NCBI GenBank assembly: GCA_014238425.1
Contig: JABABD010000009.1
Span: 124,001 to 188,000, forward strand
Length of the DNA: 64,000 bases
Origin: Flavobacteriaceae bacterium
GTDB taxonomy: Bacteria > Bacteroidota > Bacteroidia > Flavobacteriales > Flavobacteriaceae
Reading direction: 5' to 3'
Under the pieces are notes generated by a model. The model was not told the origin of the DNA and did no database searches. It worked only from the letters and a program-made list of their open reading frames with translations. Positions within the stretch are counted from its first letter, which is position 1. Every line of letters begins with the position of its first letter. Positions 52,695-61,906 of this stretch are shown in pieces. The position numbers were made by a program, and so were the translations under genes.

Positions 52695-54902
52695 ATGACA
52701 GCGATTGAGATAGAAAAGGAAAATGCCGAGATTACCAAAGCCTACAAAAACCTCCTTAAAGTAAGTTATAGAACACTTACTAAAGAAGATAAAAAATTAA
52801 TCCGTAGTGCTTTTGAGGTAGCAGTTGATGCTCATAAAGAGCAACGCAGAAAATCTGGAGAAGCTTATATTTTTCATCCGATAGCTGTTGCAAGAATCGT
52901 CGCGTCAGAGATTGGATTGGATGCGACCTCTATTTCTGCTGCTTTACTTCATGATGTTGTTGAAGACAACGAAGATTATTCATTAGATGATATTGAACGT
53001 ATGTTCGGTGAAACCGTTGCACGGATTGTGGATGGTCTCACAAAAATATCTTCCTTAAAAAAGGATATGGATGTTTCTCAACAGGCAGAAAATTTCAGAA
53101 AAATGCTATTGACACTTAATGATGATGTACGTGTTATCATTATTAAGATTGCAGATAGATTACACAATATGCAGACCATGGGATCTATGCCACCTCAGAA
53201 ACAGGTGAAAATTGCTTCAGAAACGCTCTACATATATGCTCCTCTAGCTCATAGAATAGGCCTCTACAACATTAAAACTGAATTAGAAGATCTTGGCTTG
53301 AAATACACTGAACCAGAAGTGTACAATGACATCTTGACCAAGATGAAGGAAAGCAAAGAAGAACAAGATGCTTATATTAAGGAATTTTCAAAAATTATTA
53401 CTACTTCCCTAAATAAAGAAAGTCTTGGCTATACCATTAAAGGGCGACCAAAATCTATCTATTCAATTAAACGTAAAATGGTAACTCAAGGAGTGTCTTT
53501 TGATGAAGTCTATGATAAATTTGCCATACGGATTATTTATAAGTCTGACGCAGAAAATGAAAAATTCCTGGCTTGGAAAATCTATTCTATTGTAACAGAT
53601 CATTTCAGACCTAATCCAACACGTTTACGAGATTGGATTTCCTCGCCTAAATCTACAGGTTATGAAGCTTTACATATTACAGTTATTGGGCCTAAAGGGA
53701 AATGGGTAGAAGTACAGATCCGCAGTGACCGTATGAATGAAATTGCTGAAAAAGGGTACGCTGCGCACTATAAATACAAGCAAGGGAATCAGGAAGAAGA
53801 TGCTTTAGAAACATGGATTAATAGATTACAAGAAGCGCTCGAAAATCCAGAAACAAATGCGGTAGATTTTGTAGAACAGTTCAAGCTTAATTTATATTCT
53901 AAAGAAATATACATCTTTACACCAAAAGGCGATTTAAAATCCCTTCCTAAAGGAGCTACACCATTAGACTTTGCATTTAGCATCCATACTGAAGTAGGTA
54001 TGAAAACACGAGGCGCTAAAGTTAATGGCAAATTGGTTCCGCTAAGTCATGAATTAAAGAGTGGGGATCAGGTTGACATTATGACCTCTGAGAGCGCCAA
54101 ACCCAACTCCAATTGGCTTGACTATGCCACAACAGCAAGAGCCCGAAGTAAAATAAAATCAGCTTTAAAAGAAGATAAAAAAGTCATCGCTGAAGATGGC
54201 AAGGAATTGCTTCGTAGAAAACTAAAACAGCTCAAGATTACTTTAGATGAGAAGTCCATTAATGAAATGGTGACTCATTTTAAGCTGCGTACAAGTCTTG
54301 ACTTGTTCTATAGAACATCTATAGGCACTATAGATAACAAAATGCTCAAGGATTATGCATCCTCGAGAAGCAATGTCTTGATGAGTTTTATAAAGAATAA
54401 AATCAGGAAGCCCAATGTTCCTCAAGATGTTGATAAGGATGAAATAACGGCCAAGTACGACATGTTGGTGTTTGGTAAGGAAGAAGAAAAACTGGACTAT
54501 AAATTATCTAATTGCTGCAACCCAATTCCCGGAGATTCTGTATTTGGTTTCTTAACAGTAAATGAAGGTATAAAAGTTCATAAAAAAAATTGCCCTAATG
54601 CTTTAAGTCTTCAATCTAATTACGCTTATAGAATTATGTCTGCAAAGTGGATAGACTCTAGTCAAGAGGAATTCACTGCAGTTATTAAAATGACTGGTAT
54701 CGATAATTTAGGCTTAGTTAATGAAGTTACCAAGGTTATTTCATCAAACATGCATGTGAATATAAAGAACATCAGTTTTGAAACCGATGATGGCATTTTT
54801 TCAGGCAAGATTACCGTCGTCGTAAAGAACAACGCACTTGTTAATAAACTTATGAATAACCTTAAAAAAATTAATGGTATTGACAAGGTTTCCAGAGTGT
54901 AA
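52695..54902 (+). CDS. Bifunctional (p)ppGpp synthetase/hydrolase (RelA/SpoT type)
   Basis: The 735-residue protein has the HD hydrolase domain (ISAALLHDVVEDN, IIKIADRLHNMQTM), the synthetase domain (GRPKSIYSIKRKM, YDKFAIRII, GYEALHITV), a TGS domain (IYIFTPKGDLKSLPKGATPLDFAF) and a C-terminal ACT domain. The presence of both active sites suggests a bifunctional Rel enzyme controlling the stringent response. It begins an operon with the Fur-like regulator and purA. Confidence 0.95.
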   Translation: MTAIEIEKENAEITKAYKNLLKVSYRTLTKEDKKLIRSAFEVAVDAHKEQRRKSGEAYIFHPIAVARIVASEIGLDATSISAALLHDVVEDNEDYSLDDIERMFGETVARIVDGLTKISSLKKDMDVSQQAENFRKMLLTLNDDVRVIIIKIADRLHNMQTMGSMPPQKQVKIASETLYIYAPLAHRIGLYNIKTELEDLGLKYTEPEVYNDILTKMKESKEEQDAYIKEFSKIITTSLNKESLGYTIKGRPKSIYSIKRKMVTQGVSFDEVYDKFAIRIIYKSDAENEKFLAWKIYSIVTDHFRPNPTRLRDWISSPKSTGYEALHITVIGPKGKWVEVQIRSDRMNEIAEKGYAAHYKYKQGNQEEDALETWINRLQEALENPETNAVDFVEQFKLNLYSKEIYIFTPKGDLKSLPKGATPLDFAFSIHTEVGMKTRGAKVNGKLVPLSHELKSGDQVDIMTSESAKPNSNWLDYATTARARSKIKSALKEDKKVIAEDGKELLRRKLKQLKITLDEKSINEMVTHFKLRTSLDLFYRTSIGTIDNKMLKDYASSRSNVLMSFIKNKIRKPNVPQDVDKDEITAKYDMLVFGKEEEKLDYKLSNCCNPIPGDSVFGFLTVNEGIKVHKKNCPNALSLQSNYAYRIMSAKWIDSSQEEFTAVIKMTGIDNLGLVNEVTKVISSNMHVNIKNISFETDDGIFSGKITVVVKNNALVNKLMNNLKKINGIDKVSRV

Positions 54903-54926
54903 AATCCTTAAATTTGGCCTCAGATT

Positions 54927-55379
54927 ATGAGTGTAAAAACAGATAAGACCAATCAAGAAATCGTAAAGAATGTCTTTACAAAGTTTTTGGAAGACAATGG
55001 TCACAGAAAAACGCCTGAACGCTTCGCAATTCTTCAAGAGATTTATGACAGTGAAGAGCATTTTGACATCGAGTCTTTATACATCACCATGAAAAACAAA
55101 AAGTATCGTGTAAGCAGAGCAACGCTTTACAATACTATTGAATTACTCTTAGATTGTGCTTTGGTACGTAAACATCAATTCGGTCAGAATCAAGCACACT
55201 ATGAAAAATCATATTTCGACAAGCAACATGATCATGTTATCTTAACTGACACAGGTGAAGTCATTGAATTCTGTGATCCACGAATCCAATCCATAAAGAA
55301 AACTATTGAAGAGGTTTTTGATATCGAAATACATAATCACTCACTCTACTTTTACGGAAACAAGAAAACAACTAACTAA
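54927..55379 (+). CDS. Fur-family transcriptional regulator
   Basis: The 150-residue protein has the Fur winged helix ([46 protein letters not shown]) and the metal-binding region [23 protein letters not shown]. The CxxC pairs that hold structural zinc in many Fur proteins are missing. It lies 24 bp after the Rel enzyme gene and 9 bp before purA. The metal (iron, zinc, manganese or peroxide sensing) is not decided by sequence. Confidence 0.9.
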   Translation: MSVKTDKTNQEIVKNVFTKFLEDNGHRKTPERFAILQEIYDSEEHFDIESLYITMKNKKYRVSRATLYNTIELLLDCALVRKHQFGQNQAHYEKSYFDKQHDHVILTDTGEVIEFCDPRIQSIKKTIEEVFDIEIHNHSLYFYGNKKTTN

Positions 55380-55388
55380 CTTTTTATA

Positions 55389-56660
55389 ATGGCAGTAGAT
55401 TTACTACTAGGTTTACAATGGGGCGACGAAGGCAAAGGAAAAATTGTTGATGTACTCACCTCCAAATACAATATTATTGCGCGGTTTCAAGGTGGTCCAA
55501 ATGCTGGGCATACGTTGGTTTTTAATGGAAAAAAGCATGTCTTACATACCATTCCTTCTGGCATCTTTCACGAAGATGCTATGAATCTGGTAGGTAATGG
55601 TGTTGTCATCGACCCTGTGATTTTCAAAAAAGAATTAGATAAGTTAGCCGAGCAAGATGTCGACTACAGAAAAACACTTTTGATATCTCGTAAAGCACAT
55701 CTTATCCTTCCTACGCATCGCTTATTAGATGCAGCTTCTGAAGCGTCTAAAGGAAAGGCTAAGATTGGATCTACCTTAAAAGGTATTGGTCCAACATATA
55801 TGGATAAAACGGGAAGGAACGGCATACGCGTTGGTGATACCGAACTCGTAGATTGGAAAGACAAATATAGGGCTCTCGCAAATAAGCATGAGGCTATGAT
55901 TGATTTTTACGATGTGGATATTCAATATGACCTTGAAGAATTAGAAAAAGACTTCTTTGAAGCGATTGACGTTTTAAAAAGTTTAACATTTATTGATTCA
56001 GAAGAATATATCTTCCAGGCTATGAAATCTGGAAAATCTATTCTAGCAGAAGGCGCACAAGGCTCGTTACTTGATATCGATTTCGGGACCTATCCTTTTG
56101 TAACATCTAGCAACACTACAGCAGCAGGAGCATGTACAGGTTTAGGAATAGCTCCAAATAAAATTGGTGAAGTATATGGTATTTTCAAAGCTTATACGAC
56201 ACGCGTAGGTTCTGGGCCCTTCCCTACTGAATTATTTGATGAGGATGGCGAAACCATGGGGCGCGTTGGTCATGAATTTGGAGCAACAACAGGGCGATCA
56301 AGACGTTGTGGCTGGTTAGATTTAGTCGCTTTAAAGTATGCCTGTCAAGTGAATGGTGTGACGCAATTAATGATGATGAAGGGAGACGTCTTGTCTGGTT
56401 TTAAATCATTAAAAATCTGTACTGCTTATCGATATAAAGGAGAGACTATTACACATTTACCATACAATATCGATCCAGAAAATGTAGACGTTATTTATAC
56501 AGAAATGAACGGTTGGAAAGAAGATCTTACCAAAATGACGGAGGCTTCTCAACTCCCTAAAGAACTGAATGATTATATTGATTTCTTGGAGAAAGAACTA
56601 GAAACACCTATAAAAATTGTTTCTGTAGGTCCAGATAGAAAGCAGACGATTTTTAGGTAA
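55389..56660 (+). CDS. purA: Adenylosuccinate synthetase
   Basis: The 423-residue enzyme makes adenylosuccinate from IMP and aspartate with GTP. It has LQWGDEGKGKIVD at the start, the phosphate-binding block NAGHTLV, STLKGIGPTYMDK, TTAAGACTGLG and the C-terminal GRSRRCGWLD. All usual catalytic residues (Asp and His near residues 13 and 41) appear to be present. It ends the Rel-Fur-purA group. Confidence 0.97.
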   Translation: MAVDLLLGLQWGDEGKGKIVDVLTSKYNIIARFQGGPNAGHTLVFNGKKHVLHTIPSGIFHEDAMNLVGNGVVIDPVIFKKELDKLAEQDVDYRKTLLISRKAHLILPTHRLLDAASEASKGKAKIGSTLKGIGPTYMDKTGRNGIRVGDTELVDWKDKYRALANKHEAMIDFYDVDIQYDLEELEKDFFEAIDVLKSLTFIDSEEYIFQAMKSGKSILAEGAQGSLLDIDFGTYPFVTSSNTTAAGACTGLGIAPNKIGEVYGIFKAYTTRVGSGPFPTELFDEDGETMGRVGHEFGATTGRSRRCGWLDLVALKYACQVNGVTQLMMMKGDVLSGFKSLKICTAYRYKGETITHLPYNIDPENVDVIYTEMNGWKEDLTKMTEASQLPKELNDYIDFLEKELETPIKIVSVGPDRKQTIFR

Positions 56661-56675
56661 CTAAATGGTATTATT

Positions 56676-57794
56676 TTGAACGAGCTAAATTTCAATATTT
56701 TTAATATTTTAATTTTTGCTGGAATCGTTCATGGTTTCGGGTTTAGTTTGATAATATTTTTTAATAAGAAATTAAGCTCTGTTACTAATTATTTTTTAGC
56801 TTTTACAATATTAGCTCTGGCTTTAAGCAATCTACAATATTGGTTTATTGATACTGGTATAATACCAAAATATAAGTATGAAGATAAAAGCTTGTTATTC
56901 ATACCATTCGAATTTTTAATTCTTCCTTTCTTTTACTTTTTTGTAAAGAATTACCTTAATAGAAAGGTTAGCAAGGCTGAATACATTTACATGTTTATTC
57001 CTTTTATTCTGTGTATTGCTTATTTACTTGTGCATGATGTTGTAGATACTAAACTCGGTTTTTTTAAGACACTAAATCTAATAGTTGAATATATTTCGGT
57101 TTTTTTCTCAATCTTATTAATCATACTGATTTTTTATATTATTTATTCTTATGAAAAAGAACACTCAAAGTATAGTGTTTCAAAAATCAATATAAAAACT
57201 AAATGGCTTAAAAGGTCCTTGGTTTTAGGTCTATTACTGTGTGTCTTATGGTTTGTGTCTCTAAACATATTTAAAGATGCTTTTGGAAAAGGATACTACA
57301 AATTTTACCCTCTTTGGATAGGTATAGCCACATTGATATATTGGATTAGTTATGTATCCATTTTTAAGAAAAATCTTTATAAGCAAAGGAAAGAAATAAG
57401 AACAAAAAGGTTAAAAAAAAGCGGCATACCAGATAAAACGAACGCCAAGGGAGTAGATTCTTTTTCTAAAATAGAAACGTATATTGTTGAAAATAGAGCA
57501 TTTTTAAACCCAAAAATAAGCCTCAAAAGTCTTTCAAAAGAAATGAATTTGAGTGAAGGTTATATTTCTCAGCTAATTAATATTAATTCTAGTCTCAATT
57601 TTAATGAGTTTATAAATAGTTTACGAGTAATTGAGGCAAAACAAATGATAGAAGATAATACTTTTGATAGTTATACTATTACTGCTATTGGATTGGAATC
57701 TGGCTTCAATTCTAAATCAAGTTTTTATGCAGCCTTCAAAAAATTTACTAATAAAACACCAATTGATTATAAAAAATCTGTCCGAAATCTGTAA
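56676..57794 (+). CDS. Seven-TM AraC-family transcriptional regulator
   Basis: The 372-residue protein starts with a TTG codon at 56676; no ATG in frame fits upstream, and the aligned start of the regulator at 2701-3819 supports it. About seven TM helices are followed by an AraC DNA-binding domain (ISLKSLSKEMNLSEGYISQLI, then GLESGFNSKSSFYAAFKKFTNKTP). It begins 15 bp after purA yet is functionally unrelated, so it opens the accessory island. The lipoprotein gene pair starts 74 bp downstream on the same strand. Confidence 0.87.
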   Translation: MNELNFNIFNILIFAGIVHGFGFSLIIFFNKKLSSVTNYFLAFTILALALSNLQYWFIDTGIIPKYKYEDKSLLFIPFEFLILPFFYFFVKNYLNRKVSKAEYIYMFIPFILCIAYLLVHDVVDTKLGFFKTLNLIVEYISVFFSILLIILIFYIIYSYEKEHSKYSVSKINIKTKWLKRSLVLGLLLCVLWFVSLNIFKDAFGKGYYKFYPLWIGIATLIYWISYVSIFKKNLYKQRKEIRTKRLKKSGIPDKTNAKGVDSFSKIETYIVENRAFLNPKISLKSLSKEMNLSEGYISQLININSSLNFNEFINSLRVIEAKQMIEDNTFDSYTITAIGLESGFNSKSSFYAAFKKFTNKTPIDYKKSVRNL

Positions 57795-57868
57795 CTTTTT
57801 ACATATTTCAGACCTCCCATAATCTATTTCACCTTAAACTTGTGCATACTAATTTTTAAACATAGCTA

Positions 57869-59440
57869 ATGAATTCGTTATCAAAACAATTATTAAAATG
57901 TACATTATTACTTTTAATCTCATTCTCATTAATAAATTGTGAAAAAGAAGAACCAGACACAGATTCTCAAAACAAGGAAGAGCTTATTGATAATTCAAGA
58001 ATAAATTCTTTTAAAATCATCTCTCAAAGAGAGATAGAAAATTCCGAAATTACTAAGAGAATCGAAGCCTTTCAGAAAAAAAGCGTCGGCGCAAGAGATG
58101 CTGGTCAAGAGATTATAATAGATACGGAATCCATCAAGCATATTGTTTTTGACGACAACCACGAATCCTTTACCTATATAATAACAAATAGTGAAAACAA
58201 CAATATTATAGAAAATCTTGTTATTACAGATAGACCAGATGGTACTATTGAAACAATATTTGTTGAACATATACTTGACCAACCATTCACCAACTTAAAC
58301 ATAAATAATCTTCACAACCATGTTGTCGAAACAAAATTTACATACGTAGATGATGCAACTACGATTTCAAATTCAAGTGCAAGAGTAACCTGCACCTATT
58401 CTTGTACAACAGTATGGACATTGGAAACTAGCGATTTGTGTGAAGGTGAAGTCTTGGGAGATGAATGTTATGATGAAAATGGACCAATACAAGTTGAAGA
58501 AGCTGTGGTACTAGCTGAAGCTTGTGGTACTAGTTGTACATCTGGAGGAGGCGGAAGTGGTGGTGGTTCAACAGGAGATTCTTCTGGAGACTCTATTGGA
58601 GGTGGTGGATCGCTATTTATGGGATTAAATTTTGATTATGCCGGTAATCTGATTAATATGCTAGGCATTGATCCTTTTGCTGATCTTGAAAGACATAACT
58701 GGATAAGAGATACAAACAATAAAACTAAAGTGAGAGATTTACATGACTTCTTGCATGGTAATTACTCATCTGAAACCATAAATATCTCCCTTCAGGTTTT
58801 AAACACCTTGATGTCCAACACAAACATTGAAACATTTGAAGAGGCCCTTCTTTCTAATGGTTATTTTACCATTGATTTTACTGGCACCAATAAAGTTGAC
58901 CCTGCTGAAGAATTAAACTGTTTTGATTTAACACAAGGGGCAAAACTAATAGTATATGTTCAACAGCCAAGAGAAAATTCTGATACTGTAGTTGGACCAA
59001 ATGAAGTTGGACATGCCTTTATTGGTATTGAGCAAGGAGGTATAGTTCGTCAAGTAGGCTATTATCCTGATCAAGAACCAGGCTTCATGGGAGTTGGAGA
59101 TAATTTTGATGCAGCCATAAAAACCAATTATGATTATTTATATCATGTAAGCATCTCTCAAGATATATCTAGCACTCAATTAACAAATATTGTAAATTAT
59201 ACTATAAATTTCCCTGAAACTTACAATACAAATAATTATGCATGTGCAGATTTTGCAATTAATATTGGTAACTTAGGGGGCATGAATTTACCATCAACAA
59301 CTGTATCTTATTTAACCTTTTCAGGTAGAAGTCCTGGTATTCTAGGGCAAGAAATAAGAGCTATGAATTCTACTTCTACGACTACTATCTCAACTACTAG
59401 TACTAATTCTCCGTCACGTCAAGGAACTTGTCCAAATTAA
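57869..59440 (+). CDS. Large lipoprotein with a C-terminal papain-like (permuted NlpC/P60-type) domain
   Basis: The 523-residue protein has a lipobox (SLINC, Cys24). Residues about 150-230 contain a cysteine-rich segment (TCTYSC, DLCEGE, DECYDE, ACGTSC), next to a Gly/Ser-rich linker (residues about 231-255). The last about 150 residues contain GHAFIGIEQGG with His382, VGYYPDQ, and NNYACADFAIN with Cys459. His before Cys, each in such contexts, is the order of permuted NlpC/P60 (LRAT/YaeF-like) cysteine hydrolases and of toxin domains at the end of polymorphic proteins. I do not recognise a named family. A small lipoprotein gene follows after 11 bp. The fold assignment is inference. Confidence 0.6.
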   Translation: MNSLSKQLLKCTLLLLISFSLINCEKEEPDTDSQNKEELIDNSRINSFKIISQREIENSEITKRIEAFQKKSVGARDAGQEIIIDTESIKHIVFDDNHESFTYIITNSENNNIIENLVITDRPDGTIETIFVEHILDQPFTNLNINNLHNHVVETKFTYVDDATTISNSSARVTCTYSCTTVWTLETSDLCEGEVLGDECYDENGPIQVEEAVVLAEACGTSCTSGGGGSGGGSTGDSSGDSIGGGGSLFMGLNFDYAGNLINMLGIDPFADLERHNWIRDTNNKTKVRDLHDFLHGNYSSETINISLQVLNTLMSNTNIETFEEALLSNGYFTIDFTGTNKVDPAEELNCFDLTQGAKLIVYVQQPRENSDTVVGPNEVGHAFIGIEQGGIVRQVGYYPDQEPGFMGVGDNFDAAIKTNYDYLYHVSISQDISSTQLTNIVNYTINFPETYNTNNYACADFAINIGNLGGMNLPSTTVSYLTFSGRSPGILGQEIRAMNSTSTTTISTTSTNSPSRQGTCPN

Positions 59441-59451
59441 AATATAAAAAA

Positions 59452-59952
59452 ATGAGAAAAATTTTAATTGTATTACTTATTGGAAGCACATTATTTTCGT
59501 GTCAAGAACAAAGAAAAGAGAGAATTATCGAACAATTTGTTATAAACTTATTTGATGACAAGGTGACACCTCAAAGTATTGTATCAACATATATAGAAAT
59601 ACTTCAAGACACAACCAATAGCAACATAACACCTACCGAAAGGCTAAAAGGTGCTGAGGGTTTGGTTCGTGAAACTAGAAAAGGGATAGGTGAAAAAGGC
59701 ATGTGGATAATTCCCAATTACTCCATAAAACAAATTAAAAACCCTAAGGTATATTCCTTTAATGATTATGAACACTTAAGTGTAATAAACCTTAATGCAA
59801 TAGATTCTATAAGAAACCGTGTATATGTTTTATTAAATCCAGATAAAAACGAAATATTACAGTATTTCCTCTTAAATGAATCAGAAACTAAAATTATTTC
59901 TTACACCTTACTAGTCAAAGATGGCAATAATGGTTCCTTTTTTAGACCCTAA
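59452..59952 (+). CDS. Small lipoprotein paired with the papain-like lipoprotein
   Basis: The ATG at 59452 gives a 166-residue protein with a lipobox (LIGSTLFSC), 11 bp after the stop of the larger lipoprotein; the in-frame TTG at 59428 overlaps that gene and gives no leader. The mature part has no motif I recognise (RERIIEQFVINLFDDK, YSIKQIKNPKVYSFNDYEHL). Size, location and export suggest an immunity or partner protein for the upstream putative hydrolase, but this is inference. Confidence 0.6.
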   Translation: MRKILIVLLIGSTLFSCQEQRKERIIEQFVINLFDDKVTPQSIVSTYIEILQDTTNSNITPTERLKGAEGLVRETRKGIGEKGMWIIPNYSIKQIKNPKVYSFNDYEHLSVINLNAIDSIRNRVYVLLNPDKNEILQYFLLNESETKIISYTLLVKDGNNGSFFRP

Positions 59953-59981
59953 ATAAGTCAAGAATTTAATATTAACAATTA

Positions 59982-60021
59982 AAAAAAGACCTGTTATATC
60001 CATATATGGCAGGTCTTTTGT
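59982..60021 (+). terminator. Terminator behind the lipoprotein pair
   Basis: AAAAGACCTG (59984-59993) pairs with CAGGTCTTTT (60010-60019), with an inner palindromic loop and a T run. It closes the island on the right side. Confidence 0.85.
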
Positions 60022-60121
60022 TTAACCCAAATTATGTATTAGAACTTAATCTGGGTTAAAAAATTGCCAAAGCACAATCTGTGAAACACATTATCGTTAT
60101 TTTTACCACAAATTCAAGTAT

Positions 60122-61906
60122 TTGAAATTCACCAAAGTCATTTTACTGTTCTTAACGCTAAGCTTTTTTGCAACGCCAGATATGTTTTCGCAACGAAAAC
60201 GTATCCAGATAGAATATTCTGGGTTCTTAGATAAGGATGAAGAAAAATATCCTGGAGCCACAGTACTTATTCGAGACGAATCCCAACAAATACATATCAT
60301 TCATGAAGGTATTGATATGTGGGCTGATAAAGCCATTCATTATGGCAAAGAAGATTTTATTGAAGCCTACGGCAATGTTAAAATGAAGCAAGGTGACACG
60401 ATTAATATGAGCAGTAAATATGCTGAGTATAGTGGTCGTACAAAATTGGCCTTTGCAAGCGGCGATGTGGTGTTAACAGAACCTAACTCTACGCTTACAA
60501 CGGATACATTGTATTTTGATCGCATGAAACAACAAGCGTACTATCAAAGTCATGGTAAGGTAGTGAGGGATACATCAGGAACAATTACAAGTCAAATTGG
60601 TCGCTATTATATGAATGATAAAAAGTACCAGTTTATTAAAGATGTGGTGCTCGTAAATCCTGATTATACCATTGAATCCAATCAATTGGATTTTTACTCG
60701 ACTTCTGGTCATGCCTATTTGTATGGACCGACAACCATTACTAGTGAAACTAGTACAATTTATTGTGAACGCGGTTTTTATGACACCAATAACGATACAG
60801 GATACTTTTTAAAAAGATCACGAATAGATTACGAAAATCGCATTTTCGAAGGGGATAGTATGTACTTTGATCGCGGTAAGAGTTTCGCCTCAGCCACTAA
60901 TAATATTAAAGTCACCGATACCATTAACAAAAGTATTGTTAAAGGCCATTATGCAGAGGTGTTTCGAGAAAAAGATTCTGTATTCATAACCAAGCGTGCG
61001 TTAGCTATCACAATACAAGAAAAAGACTCAATTTACATTCATGGAGACACATTAATGGTGACAGGAAAAGAAGACCATCGTATCACAAGGGCCTTTCATA
61101 ATGTAAGAATGTTTAAATCAGATATGAGTGGCAAAGCAGATAGTATTCATGCTAATCATAAAACAGGTCTGACGCAGCTTATTAATTTAGATAGATTGAA
61201 TAAAGGTGACGTCTTTTCAGTATCTCGAAAGCCTATATTATGGAATATTGGTAACCAAATGACAGGCGACACCATTCATCTGATTTCTAATCCTGAAACT
61301 GAAAAGTTGGACTCATTGTTAGTTTTTAATAATGCATTTCTTATTAGCAAAGACACTCTGGATGTTGGATATAATCAAATTTCTGGACAAAAATTGATAG
61401 GTCTTTTTAAAGATAATGAACTCTATAATGTCGATATTATTAAGAATGCAGAAGTGATTTATTTTGCTAGAAATGACAAAAATGAATTGATTGGTATCGA
61501 TAAATCAAAATCTGGGAACATTAATATTCAAATCTTAAATCAAGCTATTACCGAAATACGCAAGATTGGACAAACGGATGGCAATATATTTCCAGAATCT
61601 CAATTCCCGAAAAATGCTCGTTTATTAAGAGGGTTTGATTGGCGTGAAGATGAGCGTCCTAAGAGTGTGGATGATCTGTTCAAAGATGACCCACCCTTAG
61701 TTCTTCCAAAGATAAAAGGCTTGGAAGATCCACAGCCATATGAAAATTTCTTTGATGACGCCATGCTTAAACGTATTGACGAAGCTACAAAAAAAGATAA
61801 ATCAGATAAGCCCTCCAGAAATATACCCAAAGAAAAATCGAAAAAAGACAATCTTGACCCAGGAAAAAAACCAACGTTAAAAGTAGTTAAAAAACAAAAC
61901 GAATGA
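60122..61906 (+). CDS. OstA/LptA-like exported protein
   Basis: The 594-residue protein starts with TTG at 60122 and has a signal peptide (about residues 1-23). The rest is built of OstA/LptA-like beta-helix repeats: GIDMWADKAIHYGKEDFIEAYGNVKMKQGDTI, KYAEYSGRTKLAFASGDVVLTEP and similar blocks, implying a role in moving lipopolysaccharide across the periplasm or in outer-membrane assembly. The C-terminus is Lys-rich and disordered. The gene overlaps the next by 4 bp. Confidence 0.85.
   Translation: MKFTKVILLFLTLSFFATPDMFSQRKRIQIEYSGFLDKDEEKYPGATVLIRDESQQIHIIHEGIDMWADKAIHYGKEDFIEAYGNVKMKQGDTINMSSKYAEYSGRTKLAFASGDVVLTEPNSTLTTDTLYFDRMKQQAYYQSHGKVVRDTSGTITSQIGRYYMNDKKYQFIKDVVLVNPDYTIESNQLDFYSTSGHAYLYGPTTITSETSTIYCERGFYDTNNDTGYFLKRSRIDYENRIFEGDSMYFDRGKSFASATNNIKVTDTINKSIVKGHYAEVFREKDSVFITKRALAITIQEKDSIYIHGDTLMVTGKEDHRITRAFHNVRMFKSDMSGKADSIHANHKTGLTQLINLDRLNKGDVFSVSRKPILWNIGNQMTGDTIHLISNPETEKLDSLLVFNNAFLISKDTLDVGYNQISGQKLIGLFKDNELYNVDIIKNAEVIYFARNDKNELIGIDKSKSGNINIQILNQAITEIRKIGQTDGNIFPESQFPKNARLLRGFDWREDERPKSVDDLFKDDPPLVLPKIKGLEDPQPYENFFDDAMLKRIDEATKKDKSDKPSRNIPKEKSKKDNLDPGKKPTLKVVKKQNE

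Noticed and set aside
58546-58613. Gly/Ser-rich DNA tract as a tandem repeat locus
   Set aside because: It codes for a flexible linker inside the lipoprotein; units vary and there is no regular DNA period.
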